Translations under genes and position numbers: made by a program | Shown: piece after piece, positions 1 through 8,777 of the stretch | Numbering within the stretch: position 1 is the first letter of the stretch | Layout of the letters: each line of letters starts with the position of its first letter | Assembly: GCF_003574965.1 (NCBI RefSeq) | Contig: NZ_CP032317.1 | Span: 248,001-312,000 of the forward strand | Source: Hymenobacter oligotrophus | Lineage (GTDB): Bacteria; Bacteroidota; Bacteroidia; Cytophagales; Hymenobacteraceae | DNA: 64,000 nt | Direction: 5' to 3' | Notes under the pieces: model-generated | Database searches by the model: none | What the model was told of the DNA's origin: nothing | The model's input: the letters and a program-made list of their open reading frames with translations, nothing else

Positions 1-1
1 C

Positions 2-2182
2 CGCGTGGCCTACGTGGAGGTGCTAAACGGGCGCCAACGGCCTGTGCTGCAAGCCAAAATCGAGCTGAAGCAGGCCGCGGGGCACGGCTCGTTTCAGTTG
101 CCGGCCACGCTGCCGGCCGGGCGCTACACCGTGCGGGCCTACACCAACTGGATGAAGAACTTCGGGCCCGAGTACTTCTTCCGGAGCACGGTTACGGTGC
201 TGAACACTTTTGCCGCCGCCTTGCCGGCCGACACGGTGAAAGCAACCCCGCCCGACGCGCAATTCTTTCCGGAAGGCGGCAGCCTGGTAAAAGGCCTGCC
301 AAGCAAAGTAGGCTTTAAAGTAACCGACCAAGCCGGCCGGGGCTTGGCCGCCGAAGGCGTGCTGCTCGATAAGCAAGGCAAACAGGTGGCCCGCTTTGCT
401 ACCCTGCGCCACGGCATGGGGCAGTTTGTGTTTACGCCTGCCGAAGCCGGCACTGGCTACACCGCCGTGCTCAAGCTTGCCAACGACCAAACCCTAACCC
501 GCGCACTGCCCGCCGTGTACGAGCAAGGCTATGTGCTAAGCGTGGCGCCGGCAGGCCCGGGGCAGTTGGGGTTGTCGGTGGCGGCCAACGGCCCCGCCGC
601 CGCCGAAGAGTTGTACGTGCTCGGCCATGCCGGGCAACACGCGTTTCTGGCCCAAAGCCTGCGCTTAGCCAACGGACAAGCCCAACTCGTGCTCGATAAA
701 GCCGCGTTGCCCGAAGGCGTGCTGCACTTCACGGTATTCAACGCGCAGCGCCAGCCGGTGTGCGAGCGGCTGTACTTCCGGCGCCCCAATAGCCGCTTGG
801 TAATCGAGGCCACGCCCGATAAGCCGCAGTACGCCACCCGCGACAAAGTGAGCCTGCGCCTGGCCACCGCCAACGGTGCGGGGCAGCCCGCCGCCGCCGG
901 GCTTTCGATGGCCGTTTACCGCCTCGATTCGCTGGCGGCGCCCGAGTCGGCGGCCGACATCCGCTCGTACTTGTGGCTGACCTCGGCGCTGCGGGGCCAC
1001 ATCGAAAACCCCGGCTACTATTTGCAGGCCCCCGAACCCGAGGCCGAAGTCGCCGCCGATAACCTGATGCTGACGCAGGGCTGGCGCCGCTTTCGGTGGG
1101 AAACATTACTGGCCGGCACGCCGCCGGCCTTGCCGCACGCCCCCGAGCTAAACGGCCACCAGATTAGCGCGCGGCTGCTAAACAAAGCCACCGGCGCCCC
1201 AATGGCCGGCATACCGGCCTACTTGGCGGCCCCCAGCCGCGTGGTACGCCTCTACAACGGCATCAGCAACCCCGAGGGCCTGGTGCGCTTTGAAGCCCGC
1301 GAGCTGTACGGCCCCAAAAACCTGGTGCTGCAAACCAACTTTCGGCAAGACAGCACCGCCCGCTTTGAGCTGCTGAGCCCATTTGCTGCCGAGCACGCCG
1401 AGCAACCCCTGGCGCCGCTGCGCCTAACCGAGCAAAACCGCGCCGAGCTTACGCAGCGCCATTTGCAGGTGCAGGCCCAAAACGCCTACTTCCGCAAAGT
1501 CCTAGGTGCCTACGCCCAGTCCCTCACCGACAGCCTGGCGTTTTACGGCCGCCCCGACGAACGCTACCGCCTCGACGATTTTACCCGCTTTAAGGTAATG
1601 GAGGAGGTAATGCGCGAGTACGTGCCCGGCGTGGTGGTGCGCATCCGCAAGGGCCAATTCTACTTTATGGTGGTCGACAACGGCAACCGCACCATCTTCA
1701 CCGACGAGCCCATGGTGCTGGTGGATGGCGTGCCGTTTTTCAACACCGACCGGGTAATGAAGATTGACCCCTTGAAGGTGCAGCGCCTCGATGTGGTAAC
1801 GCGCGGCTACCTGCACGGCCCGCTTACCTACCCCGGCCTGGTAAGCTACACCAGTTACCGGGGCGACATGGCCGGGGCCCAGCCCGATGCCCGCGCCTTG
1901 GTGCAAGCCTACGAAGGCCTGCAGTGGGAGCGGGAGTTTTACGCCCCGCGCTACGAAACCGAGAGCCAAAAGCAAAGCCGCTTACCCGATTTGCGCCACC
2001 TGCTGTACTGGAACCCCAACATTGCCACCACAGCCGGGCTGCCGCAGCAGCCAAGCTTTTACACCGGCGACGAGCCCGGCCGGTACTTGGTAGTGGTGCA
2101 GGGGCTTTCGGCTACGGGCCTGGCGGGCAGCAGCAGCTTTACCTTCGAGGTGAAGCCGGCTGGGGTAGCCCAGACCCGGTAG
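2..2182 (+). CDS. MG2/TonB-plug-like outer-membrane protein, 5' truncated
   Basis: The reading frame is open to the left edge, so the true start and signal peptide lie outside the window; 726 residues are visible. The opening residues (YVEVLNG, then RAYTNWMKNFG about 45 residues in) match the first beta-sandwich of large Bacteroidota proteins that carry macroglobulin MG2-like domains. FFPEGGSLVKGLPSKVGFKV is the usual start of the next domain. Near residue 550-620 there is a TonB-plug-like stretch (VLVDGVPFFN, then VQRLDVVTRGY), as in SusC-type receptors, but no beta-barrel follows. Members are thought to sit in the outer membrane or periplasm; the substrate is unknown. A lipoprotein gene follows 37 bases later on the same strand. 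Family placement is from recognised sequence style, not from a search. Confidence 0.75.
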   Translation, partial: RVAYVEVLNGRQRPVLQAKIELKQAAGHGSFQLPATLPAGRYTVRAYTNWMKNFGPEYFFRSTVTVLNTFAAALPADTVKATPPDAQFFPEGGSLVKGLPSKVGFKVTDQAGRGLAAEGVLLDKQGKQVARFATLRHGMGQFVFTPAEAGTGYTAVLKLANDQTLTRALPAVYEQGYVLSVAPAGPGQLGLSVAANGPAAAEELYVLGHAGQHAFLAQSLRLANGQAQLVLDKAALPEGVLHFTVFNAQRQPVCERLYFRRPNSRLVIEATPDKPQYATRDKVSLRLATANGAGQPAAAGLSMAVYRLDSLAAPESAADIRSYLWLTSALRGHIENPGYYLQAPEPEAEVAADNLMLTQGWRRFRWETLLAGTPPALPHAPELNGHQISARLLNKATGAPMAGIPAYLAAPSRVVRLYNGISNPEGLVRFEARELYGPKNLVLQTNFRQDSTARFELLSPFAAEHAEQPLAPLRLTEQNRAELTQRHLQVQAQNAYFRKVLGAYAQSLTDSLAFYGRPDERYRLDDFTRFKVMEEVMREYVPGVVVRIRKGQFYFMVVDNGNRTIFTDEPMVLVDGVPFFNTDRVMKIDPLKVQRLDVVTRGYLHGPLTYPGLVSYTSYRGDMAGAQPDARALVQAYEGLQWEREFYAPRYETESQKQSRLPDLRHLLYWNPNIATTAGLPQQPSFYTGDEPGRYLVVVQGLSATGLAGSSSFTFEVKPAGVAQTR

Positions 2183-2219
2183 CGCTACACACGGCTACAG
2201 TTTCACAACCACTCAAACC

Positions 2220-2672
2220 ATGCCTATGAAACCCCGCTTTGCTTACCTAGGGCTGCTGTGCTTGGTGCTGCTGCTCGGCGCGTGCGGCCAGCAGATAAAG
2301 GAGCCCGTGGCGTTTGAGCTGTACGCTGGCAACCCTGCGCTGCCGCCGCCCAACCAAGGCATGAGCGTGATACAAGGCGTGGTGCAGCCCGAGCTGATTC
2401 AGCTAACCTACCGCACCTCCGATGGGCTGGAGGAAGAAAGCGGCGAAATGGTGCTGCGCGGCCCCGAGCGCGAGCAATGCCTGCAGATGCTCCGCCGCAC
2501 CAAGCTCAAGCCCACCAACGAGCGCGCCGAGGGCGCCGGCGCGTTCGACGTGACGCTCACCGATGCCTCGGGCAAGCAACTGATGGGGGAGCCCGAGAAC
2601 CGCAGCGAATGGGCGGCCTTTGCCAAGCAAGTAGCCGCACGCCGCACCGCCAGCCAAGCACCGGCCTTATAA
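2220..2672 (+). CDS. small predicted lipoprotein
   Basis: 150 residues. The start has a short basic region, a hydrophobic core (YLGLLCLVLLL) and the lipobox LLGAC, so lipidation at Cys is expected and the protein should be anchored in a membrane on the periplasmic side. ATG at 2226 (MKPRFAYL) is an equally good start. The mature part has no family I recognise; it contains LTYRTSDGLEEESGEMVLRG, which looks like a short beta-rich domain. It lies 37 bases after the MG2-like gene and ends just before a strong hairpin, so the two are probably co-transcribed. Function unknown. Confidence 0.8.
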   Translation: MPMKPRFAYLGLLCLVLLLGACGQQIKEPVAFELYAGNPALPPPNQGMSVIQGVVQPELIQLTYRTSDGLEEESGEMVLRGPEREQCLQMLRRTKLKPTNERAEGAGAFDVTLTDASGKQLMGEPENRSEWAAFAKQVAARRTASQAPAL

Positions 2673-2684
2673 GCCCAAAAACGC

Positions 2685-2729
2685 ACCGGGGCGCCCGTTC
2701 TTCGCAGTTAGAAGAACGGGCGCCCCGGT
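2685..2729 (+). terminator. 19-bp perfect hairpin terminator
   Basis: Arms 2685-2703 and 2711-2729 are perfectly complementary with a 7-base loop. Only a weak T-rich tail follows. It closes the lipoprotein transcription unit. Confidence 0.75.
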
Positions 2730-2732
2730 ATT

Positions 2733-3180
2733 TGTTGCAGCGATATCAGCCTAGCACCAGCGGCTCATTTTGAAGCCGGGCGAGGCGGGTTGGGTGCGTT
2801 CGGGAGCTGTTTCGGGTTCGGCCTGGCCGGGTTGCTGCGAGCGGCGCGGGCGCGGCGAGCGGAGCGGGTCGGCGGGGCGGGCAGGGGGCAAGCCCACGTG
2901 CGAATCGGAAGCGGGATGAATCGGATGCTTGATCATAGCGGTAAGAAGTAACGGCGAGTACCCGGCTGGCCAAGTGGGTGGCTGCGAGGTAGCTATACGC
3001 AAACGCGAGGCATGCGGCTGGGCTTTTGGCTGTTTTTTCTGTTGCGCTGGCCGGTTGGTATTGGGCCAAAGCTCATCGGTGCGCGGGGTGGCTGTATTTT
3101 TGCAGAGCCGGACGCATGTTTTCGGGCCGACCGTCGTTGTAGCAAGCGCCCAATTAGTTCTCCATCAACCGTTCGCAGTT
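2733..3180. other. intergenic gap with a promoter box
   Basis: No strong gene; it holds the weak small frame at 2751-2936 on the - strand. On the + strand TATTTTTG at 3095-3102 matches the Bacteroidota -7 box TAnnTTTG, placing transcription start near 3108, ahead of the next gene. I see no TTG at the expected -33 distance. Confidence 0.4.
2751..2936 (-). CDS. possible small Pro/Arg-rich hypothetical protein
   Basis: 61 codons from an ATG at 2936, reading leftward toward the terminator at 2685-2729. The product starts MIKHPIHPASDSHVGLPPAR and is rich in Pro, Arg and Ser, with no hydrophobic segment. The only support is that the frame is open with an ATG in an otherwise empty gap and ends before a hairpin that could work in both directions. 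High-GC non-coding DNA can also give such frames, so this is a weak call. Confidence 0.25.
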   Translation of the reverse strand: MIKHPIHPASDSHVGLPPARPADPLRSPRPRRSQQPGQAEPETAPERTQPASPGFKMSRWC

Positions 3181-4461
3181 TTGACTTCATCTCATTTTTC
3201 TACGGCGGCATTCGGCCGGTTGCTTTCGCGGGTAGGCTGGCTCAAGGCCGGCGCGCTGCTCGTTTTGTGGTTGTCCCTAGGTGCCGTGGCGCCGGCGCAG
3301 GCCCAGTACATCATTCGGGGCGTGGTGGTAGATAAGGACACGCAGGAGCCGTTGCCCTTCGTGAGCATTGGCGTGAAGAACTCGACCAAAGGCACGGCCA
3401 GCAACGTGAGCGGCGAGTTTCAGCTGAATGTGTCGCAGCTGCCCCAAACGCTGGTGTTCAGCGAAATTGCCCACGTACGCGACACCGTGCGCGTTACTAG
3501 CACCGATCAGCCCCTGAAAATAGCGCTTGCCACCACGGCCATTACGCTGCCCGAGGTGAAGGTGGGCAGCTACGCTTACCAGCTCGTTGACCGCGCTTAC
3601 CGCCGCATGCAGCGCAACTACGGCCAGAAATACTACGGGCAGGCCTTTTACCGCCAAATCACGCGCATCGACAACGCCCCCACCGAGCTGCAGGAAGTTA
3701 TCTGGAACGTGAAAACTAACCCGGCGCGCATCGAGGGCACGGCCATTGCGCAGGGGCGCTTTGCGGGCAAGCAAGCGGCCATGAACTTCAGCAACTTCTC
3801 GCTTTACACCAAGTCGTTTGGCTTGTTCGATCCGCGCGCCGATAGCACCGTCAGCCTGGCCTTGTTTAGCCCCAACGTGGTGAAAAATTACCACGTGGAG
3901 CTGGTGCGCGTGCTCGGCGACGACAGCAGCGGCGTGGCCGAAATCAACTTCGAAACCCGCCCCGAGGTAAAGAAATACAAGGCCGAGGGCACCGTGTGGA
4001 TCGACGTGGATACCTACCAGATAAAGCGTTACAAGTTTACCACGCCCAACTTCACCACCACGCTCAGCAACCCCAGCTACAAAGTGGATAACTCCAAGCT
4101 GAGCATTGATATGGTGTTTCAGGACAGCGACGAGCCCGTGGCCCCGCTCGACCACATGCAGGTAAACCTCACCACCGATTTGGTGCGGCCCAACATGCCG
4201 AAAGCGGCCATCAGCGTGGAGTCGTTTACGTTTTTCTACGACACCACCCAGCAGCCCGCCAACGTACGCTACGCCCGCGTCAGCGCCAACGAAAACGACC
4301 TGCAGGCCATTCGGAGCGTGAAGTACGACCCCGAGTTTTGGGCCAACAACCCGGTGGTGCAGCGCACCCCCGTGGAAGACGAAGTGATTCAGTCGTTCGA
4401 GAAGGCCGGCGCATTCGGCACCATGGTTACCAAGCCTGCCAAGCCCGCGCAGCGGCGTTAA
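3181..4461 (+). CDS. secreted carboxypeptidase-regulatory-like (CarboxypepD_reg) protein
   Basis: About 426 residues. The frame is open back to 2929 but holds no ATG or GTG between the promoter box at 3095 and the signal peptide; TTG at 3181 or TTG at 3220 are the plausible starts. The signal peptide ends APAQAQ, giving a mature N-terminus near YIIRGVVVDKDTQEPLPFVS. That is the typical beta-sandwich regulatory-like domain (about 85 residues) that starts many Bacteroidota envelope proteins. The rest (from YAYQLVDRAYRRMQRNYGQK) resembles the long region shared by DUF5686-type proteins but is shorter. It is exported to the periplasm or outer membrane; no enzymatic motif is visible. The exact start is the main uncertainty. 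Confidence 0.7.
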   Translation: MTSSHFSTAAFGRLLSRVGWLKAGALLVLWLSLGAVAPAQAQYIIRGVVVDKDTQEPLPFVSIGVKNSTKGTASNVSGEFQLNVSQLPQTLVFSEIAHVRDTVRVTSTDQPLKIALATTAITLPEVKVGSYAYQLVDRAYRRMQRNYGQKYYGQAFYRQITRIDNAPTELQEVIWNVKTNPARIEGTAIAQGRFAGKQAAMNFSNFSLYTKSFGLFDPRADSTVSLALFSPNVVKNYHVELVRVLGDDSSGVAEINFETRPEVKKYKAEGTVWIDVDTYQIKRYKFTTPNFTTTLSNPSYKVDNSKLSIDMVFQDSDEPVAPLDHMQVNLTTDLVRPNMPKAAISVESFTFFYDTTQQPANVRYARVSANENDLQAIRSVKYDPEFWANNPVVQRTPVEDEVIQSFEKAGAFGTMVTKPAKPAQRR

Positions 4462-4484
4462 GCACCTAGGCGAATGGTTAATCG

Positions 4485-4514
4485 AAAGCCCGATCTGGTA
4501 GCAGGTCGGGCTTT
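4485..4514 (+). terminator. hairpin terminator with T-run
   Basis: Arms around 4485-4496 and 4503-4514 (AAAGCCCGA / TCGGGCTTT core) pair, and the right arm ends in a T-run. It lies 24 bases after the stop of the preceding gene. Confidence 0.65.
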
Positions 4515-4637
4515 TGGTTTGATAACCGGCTGCCGCCGGGGCTTGCCCGCTGCGAATGGCCTTCGCCTACCTAGGGCAAAACAATTGCCGGGCGGGGCGG
4601 TAGTGCACCTGTTCTGCTTTTCCATCCGCTTGGGCTC

Positions 4638-5273
4638 ATGCACCACCTCACCGCCGCCGACATTCAGGCCTTCGATAAGATTTACCGGCTCAACCTCGTC
4701 AACAGCATTACGGGCTACAAGCCGGCCAACCTCATCGGCACCGCCGATGGCAGCGGCGCTGCCAACGTGGCCATCTTCAGCTCGGTGGTGCACCTCGGCT
4801 CCGACCCCGCGCTGCTGGGCATGGTAACGCGCCCCACCACCGTGCCGCGCCACACCTACGAAAACATCCGGGCCACGGGCTGCTACACCATCAACCACGT
4901 GCACGAGGGCTTTGTGGCGGCGGCGCACTACACCTCGGCCAATTTCGGGCGCGAGGAATCGGAGTTTGCGGCCTGCGGCCTCACGCCCGTGTACCGCGAC
5001 GGTTTTGCCGCGCCCTATGTGGCCGAAAGCCACATCGGCATTGGGCTGCGCCTGCAGCAAGAGGTGCCCATCGAGCTCAACGGCACGGTGCTGCTCATCG
5101 GCAGCGTGGAGCACGTGTACCTGGCCCCCGAGGTGCTGCAGCCCGATGGCTCGTTGCACCTAGGCGCCGTGGCCGATGTGTGCATCAGCGGCCTCGATGG
5201 CTACCACCGCGTGCAGCCGCTGGCGCGCTACGCTTTTGCGCGCGCCGGGCAGGGGCCGCAGCGCATCGGGTAG
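4638..5273 (+). CDS. flavin reductase family protein
   Basis: 211 residues, cytoplasmic, without signal peptide. The fold is the FMN-binding split barrel of flavin reductases: NLVNSITGYKPANLIGTAD near the start, then VAIFSSVVHLGSDPALLGMV, then a CYTINHVHEGFVAAAHYTSA segment, which is the usual order of conserved blocks. Such proteins reduce flavin with NAD(P)H or carry FMN as a redox enzyme; the partner is not evident. The gene stands alone, with a terminator upstream at 4485-4514. It could also be classed as a DUF447-like flavoprotein, but the block order favours flavin reductase. Confidence 0.8.
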   Translation: MHHLTAADIQAFDKIYRLNLVNSITGYKPANLIGTADGSGAANVAIFSSVVHLGSDPALLGMVTRPTTVPRHTYENIRATGCYTINHVHEGFVAAAHYTSANFGREESEFAACGLTPVYRDGFAAPYVAESHIGIGLRLQQEVPIELNGTVLLIGSVEHVYLAPEVLQPDGSLHLGAVADVCISGLDGYHRVQPLARYAFARAGQGPQRIG

Positions 5274-5425
5274 CGCACATGCGGTGCAGAACGGGTTTGC
5301 GCGCTGCCATTGGTGCGGTTTTTAGCTCAACAATTGTCCGCGTGGCCCGGCACCGCCGTATGTTAGCAGCCGTGCACGCTCCGAGCACCTTCGAGCGTTA
5401 GTAACGGAGTGCCCGTACCTGCTTT

Positions 5426-6697
5426 ATGCCCCAACGCTTTTCCTTGGTTTGGTTGCGCTTTTACCTGGTGGCCCTAGGTGGTTTGGCGGCGCTGTGTGCC
5501 CAGGGACAGCAGCGGCCCGATACCACCAAGCAGCCTGCTCCCATCCGCAACATTCAGCTCGAAAACGTGGAGGTGGCGCCCAGCGCCATCAACACCAAAA
5601 GCTGGCTGCTGCTCGATAAGGAGATTCAGCTCGAGCTCGACGGGGCCGTGCGCAACCTCTACAACTTTAAGTTCGATAAGGCCGAAAAGCAATTCCGCTC
5701 GTTGCGCCGCCGCTACCCCGAGCACCCCATGCCGTACTTTCTGCTGGGCCTGAGCCAGTGGTGGAAGATTGTGCCCAGCAACGTGCAAACCAAGCAGTTC
5801 GACAAGGTCTTTTTCGCCTACATGGACACCACCATCAGCAAAGGCGAAACCTTGTTTAAGCAAGACAAGCGCAATTACGAGGCCTGCTTTTTTCTGTCGG
5901 CAGCGTATGGGTTTGCAGCCCGCCTCAACGCCGAGCGTGCCAACTGGCGCAAGGCCACCGTGTACAGCAAAGAGGCCCTCGACTACCTCGCCCTGAGCCA
6001 GGAAGCCAACGGCCTGAGCCCCGAGTTTTTGTTTGGGCAGGCCTTGTTCAACTACTACCAGGTGTGGATTGCCGAACACTACCCGCTGCTGCGCCCGGTA
6101 ATGCTGTTTTTCCCGAAGGGCAACCGCGACCTAGGGCTGCGCCAGCTGCGCAACGTGGCCGATAACGGCTTTTACACCGGCGCCGAGGCCAAGTTCTTTC
6201 TAATGAAGATCTTGTACAACGACGAAAACAAGCCCGAGGAGGCGCTGCCCGTGGCCCGCAGTTTGGCCACCATGTATCCCGACAACGGCTACTTCCAGCG
6301 CTTTTACGCCCTGGCTTGCTACAACCGCGGCGAGTACGACGAGTGCGAACGAGTAAGCCGCGAAATCCTGGAAAAGCTCAACCAGGGCATGCCTGGCTAC
6401 GAGGCCATTAGCGGACGCTACGCCACCTACTTTTTGGGCTGGCTGATGGAGCACCGCTACGACAATTCCGAAAAGGCCGCCGACTACTTTCAGCGCTGCA
6501 TTGTGTTTGCCGAAAGCACCGGCGAAACCGAGCAAGGCTTTTACGTGCTGGCCCACCGCCACCTCGCCCGCATTGCCGCCGACCGCTCCGATGTAACCAC
6601 CGCCCGCCGCTACTACAACGTGGTAAAGGACAAAGCCCCCCGCGACTCGCCCGAGTACCGCGAAGCCCGCGAGTACCTGAAGCAGCACAAAAAATAG
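5426..6697 (+). CDS. secreted tetratricopeptide-repeat protein
   Basis: 423 residues. A hydrophobic segment (FYLVALGGLAALCAQGQQ) near the N-terminus looks like a cleaved signal peptide. The rest is helical and TPR-like: YNFKFDKAEKQFRSLRRRYP (about residue 75), ALPVARSLATMYPDNGYFQR (about 275) and YFQRCIVFAESTGETEQGFY (about 355) are typical repeat units. Proteins of this layout are common in Cytophagales and are presumed to be periplasmic scaffolds; no enzyme motif is present. It is monocistronic and closed by a strong hairpin at 6735. Confidence 0.8.
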   Translation: MPQRFSLVWLRFYLVALGGLAALCAQGQQRPDTTKQPAPIRNIQLENVEVAPSAINTKSWLLLDKEIQLELDGAVRNLYNFKFDKAEKQFRSLRRRYPEHPMPYFLLGLSQWWKIVPSNVQTKQFDKVFFAYMDTTISKGETLFKQDKRNYEACFFLSAAYGFAARLNAERANWRKATVYSKEALDYLALSQEANGLSPEFLFGQALFNYYQVWIAEHYPLLRPVMLFFPKGNRDLGLRQLRNVADNGFYTGAEAKFFLMKILYNDENKPEEALPVARSLATMYPDNGYFQRFYALACYNRGEYDECERVSREILEKLNQGMPGYEAISGRYATYFLGWLMEHRYDNSEKAADYFQRCIVFAESTGETEQGFYVLAHRHLARIAADRSDVTTARRYYNVVKDKAPRDSPEYREAREYLKQHKK

Positions 6698-6734
6698 CCC
6701 CGACGCCTAGGTGCTTAGGCGCTAGTTGCCGAGC

Positions 6735-6780
6735 AACAGCCCGCGGGGCCCGTTTTGCACGGGCCCCGCGGGCTGTTTTT
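6735..6780 (+). terminator. 18-bp hairpin with T-tail
   Basis: Arms 6735-6752 and 6760-6777 are perfectly complementary with a 7-base loop, followed by a T-run. Classical intrinsic terminator for the TPR gene. Confidence 0.9.
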
Positions 6781-6781
6781 A

Positions 6782-7293
6782 TTTACACCAATTGATTGGT
6801 GTAAAGCAGGTTGGCTTAACAGCCAATAAACAATTTCAGGAGCGCAGCAAAAGCGCCTAAATCCGGCGGGCTACCCTGCGGTTGGCAATAGCTGTTTCGT
6901 TGAGCCGAAGGCGGACCGCAATTCCTCATTAAGGCATCCTGCAATACGCAAAGCGCGCGCCCTGAAACGCTCCCCACGGAGCCAAACTCAACAAAAAAAG
7001 TGGGGCCTGCGAAAACGATTTTTTACTGATAATCAGTACTATATAATCAATGTCTAATATGATTAGAGGTGATTAAGTACTTGATTATCTGACGGGATTC
7101 TTCTAAAGGAAGAGTTTAAGTATTTATTAAGCTAAATATTTAAATATATAATTAATAAATATTGCTTATTTAGTTTGTAATCCTATTTCTACATCCAATA
7201 ATAATACATAACGTAACAGGCACCAAATGCAACCGCATAAAACCGAGAACATGCAACACCTCGACCCCATGTTTTCCCCAAGCCTGTACTCAT
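6782..7293. other. AT-rich intergenic region
   Basis: About 510 bases without a convincing frame on either strand. From about 7015 to 7200 the composition drops sharply in GC compared with everything around, with TA-rich runs such as ATTAATAAATATTGCTTATT. It is probably the promoter and leader of the T9SS cargo gene that starts at 7294. I could not fix a TAnnTTTG box with confidence. Confidence 0.4.
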
Positions 7294-8580
7294 ATGAAAT
7301 CCACCATACTCTGCTTTGCTTTTCTTCTGACTTCGGTTGTTGGCGCTACTCAGGCCCAAGCCCAATGCACGTACACCTCCAAACCGGGTGGGGGTAAGTG
7401 GAGCGACCCCAACACGTGGGTTATTTCGGGCAAATCCGACGGCAACCTCACGCCGACCAATAGCCGGCAGCGCAACGGCCAAGACGCCAGCAACAACATT
7501 ATCGTTATCAACTCGGCCGTTGAGCTGGACACCGATTACAGCATAACCGGCGACCACGCCAAAATGGTGATTACCAGCACCGGCTCGCTCACCGACCAAG
7601 CCAACGCGCACAACCTGTACTTTGGCGAGCAAACCGGCCCCGACATGACGCGCCTGCAGCTCGATGGCACGCTCGATGTATACAGCGTGAGCTTTTACAA
7701 AGCCGATGCGCAACTGAGCGCCACCGCCAACCTAAGCACCGACTGCAATATTTCGCTGGCCAACCAGTCCGACCTGATGGTGGCTCCCGGTGCCGAAATC
7801 GACATCGACGGCAACCTAATGGTGACGCAAGGTAACCCCCGCATTATGGGCACCGGCACGCTCTCGATTAGCGGCTGCGTGCTTACCCAAGGCAACGGCG
7901 GCCTCAACGGCCTGTTTGCCCCCGGCCTGCGGGTGTGCGTGCAGGGCCAACCCAACGACTGCGCCACCGACGGCATGAGCTGCAACCCGCGTGTGCAGGA
8001 GTACATCACCGTAAATGCCTGCGCCAGCGCCCCGCTGCCCGTAGAGCTGGCCAGCTTCAACGCCCGCTACACCAACAAACAAGTGCAGCTGCAGTGGGTA
8101 ACGGCTTCGGAAAAGAACTCGGCCAACTTTGCCGTGGAGCGCTCTGCCGATGGCAAAACCTTTGAGGTGGTAACCACCGTGCGCGCCGCCGGCAACTCTT
8201 CGGTCCGCCGCGAATACTCGGCCGTGGATAACAACGTGCGCCCCGGCCTGAACTACTACCGCCTCAAGCAAACCGACCTCGACGGTACCTCAACTACCTC
8301 GCAGGTAGTAGCCGTGCAAGCCGGCGCGGCCGAGCAGCAACTGAGCGCCTACGGTACCCCCGGCAACCTGATTGTGGAAATGCGCACCGATGCCGTGTGC
8401 CGCGCCATTCGGGTAATGGACAGCATGGGCCGCGTGCTGCACACCGAAGTAATGCCCGACGGGGCCACTGGCCTGGTTACCCGCCAAATTCCGCTGCGCC
8501 AAAGCCTGGGCGGCGTGTACATTGTGCAGGCCGTAACCACCAACGGCACCCTTACCAAGAAAACGATGCTGCGCGACTAG
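7294..8580 (+). CDS. secreted T9SS cargo protein with C-terminal sorting domain
   Basis: 428 residues. Signal peptide MKSTILCFAFLLTSVVGATQ ending in an AQAQC region. Residues about 25-240 repeat short Asp/Asn/Thr-rich beta strands (VAPGAEIDIDGNLMVTQGNP), like a right-handed beta-helix or G8-like surface domain. LPVELASFNARYTNKQVQLQ (about 250) begins the fibronectin-like domain that often comes before T9SS tails. The last about 80 residues (GNLIVEMRT, then GGVYIVQAVTTNGTLTKKTM) form a type A sorting domain. It should cross the outer membrane by T9SS and be attached or released. The upstream region is AT-rich. The ligand or activity is unknown. Confidence 0.8.
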   Translation: MKSTILCFAFLLTSVVGATQAQAQCTYTSKPGGGKWSDPNTWVISGKSDGNLTPTNSRQRNGQDASNNIIVINSAVELDTDYSITGDHAKMVITSTGSLTDQANAHNLYFGEQTGPDMTRLQLDGTLDVYSVSFYKADAQLSATANLSTDCNISLANQSDLMVAPGAEIDIDGNLMVTQGNPRIMGTGTLSISGCVLTQGNGGLNGLFAPGLRVCVQGQPNDCATDGMSCNPRVQEYITVNACASAPLPVELASFNARYTNKQVQLQWVTASEKNSANFAVERSADGKTFEVVTTVRAAGNSSVRREYSAVDNNVRPGLNYYRLKQTDLDGTSTTSQVVAVQAGAAEQQLSAYGTPGNLIVEMRTDAVCRAIRVMDSMGRVLHTEVMPDGATGLVTRQIPLRQSLGGVYIVQAVTTNGTLTKKTMLRD

Positions 8581-8612
8581 CACCCGCAGCAGCGGCCTGA
8601 TTGCCCTGTACG

Positions 8613-8643
8613 AAAGCCCACGAGCTACTGCCTCGTGGGCTTT
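8613..8643 (+). terminator. 12-bp hairpin terminator
   Basis: Arms 8613-8624 and 8632-8643 (AAAGCCCACGAG and its complement) with a 7-base loop and T-tail. Ends the T9SS cargo gene. Confidence 0.85.
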
Positions 8644-8777
8644 TGCTTTGTCCTACCTAGGGGCAATGCTGCTGCGGGCAGGTGCGCTGAAAAACCTAGG
8701 GCGGGGCAGAAATGGCGAAGCGCTTTTTGGAGTGCAGAAAGCGGTTAGCTTTAGGCGCTTTTTCCCCTGTCTATCCA

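Noticed and set aside
3277-4155. 292-codon open frame on the - strand
   Set aside because: Antisense to the CarboxypepD-like gene; His/Val-rich composition is typical of a shadow frame.
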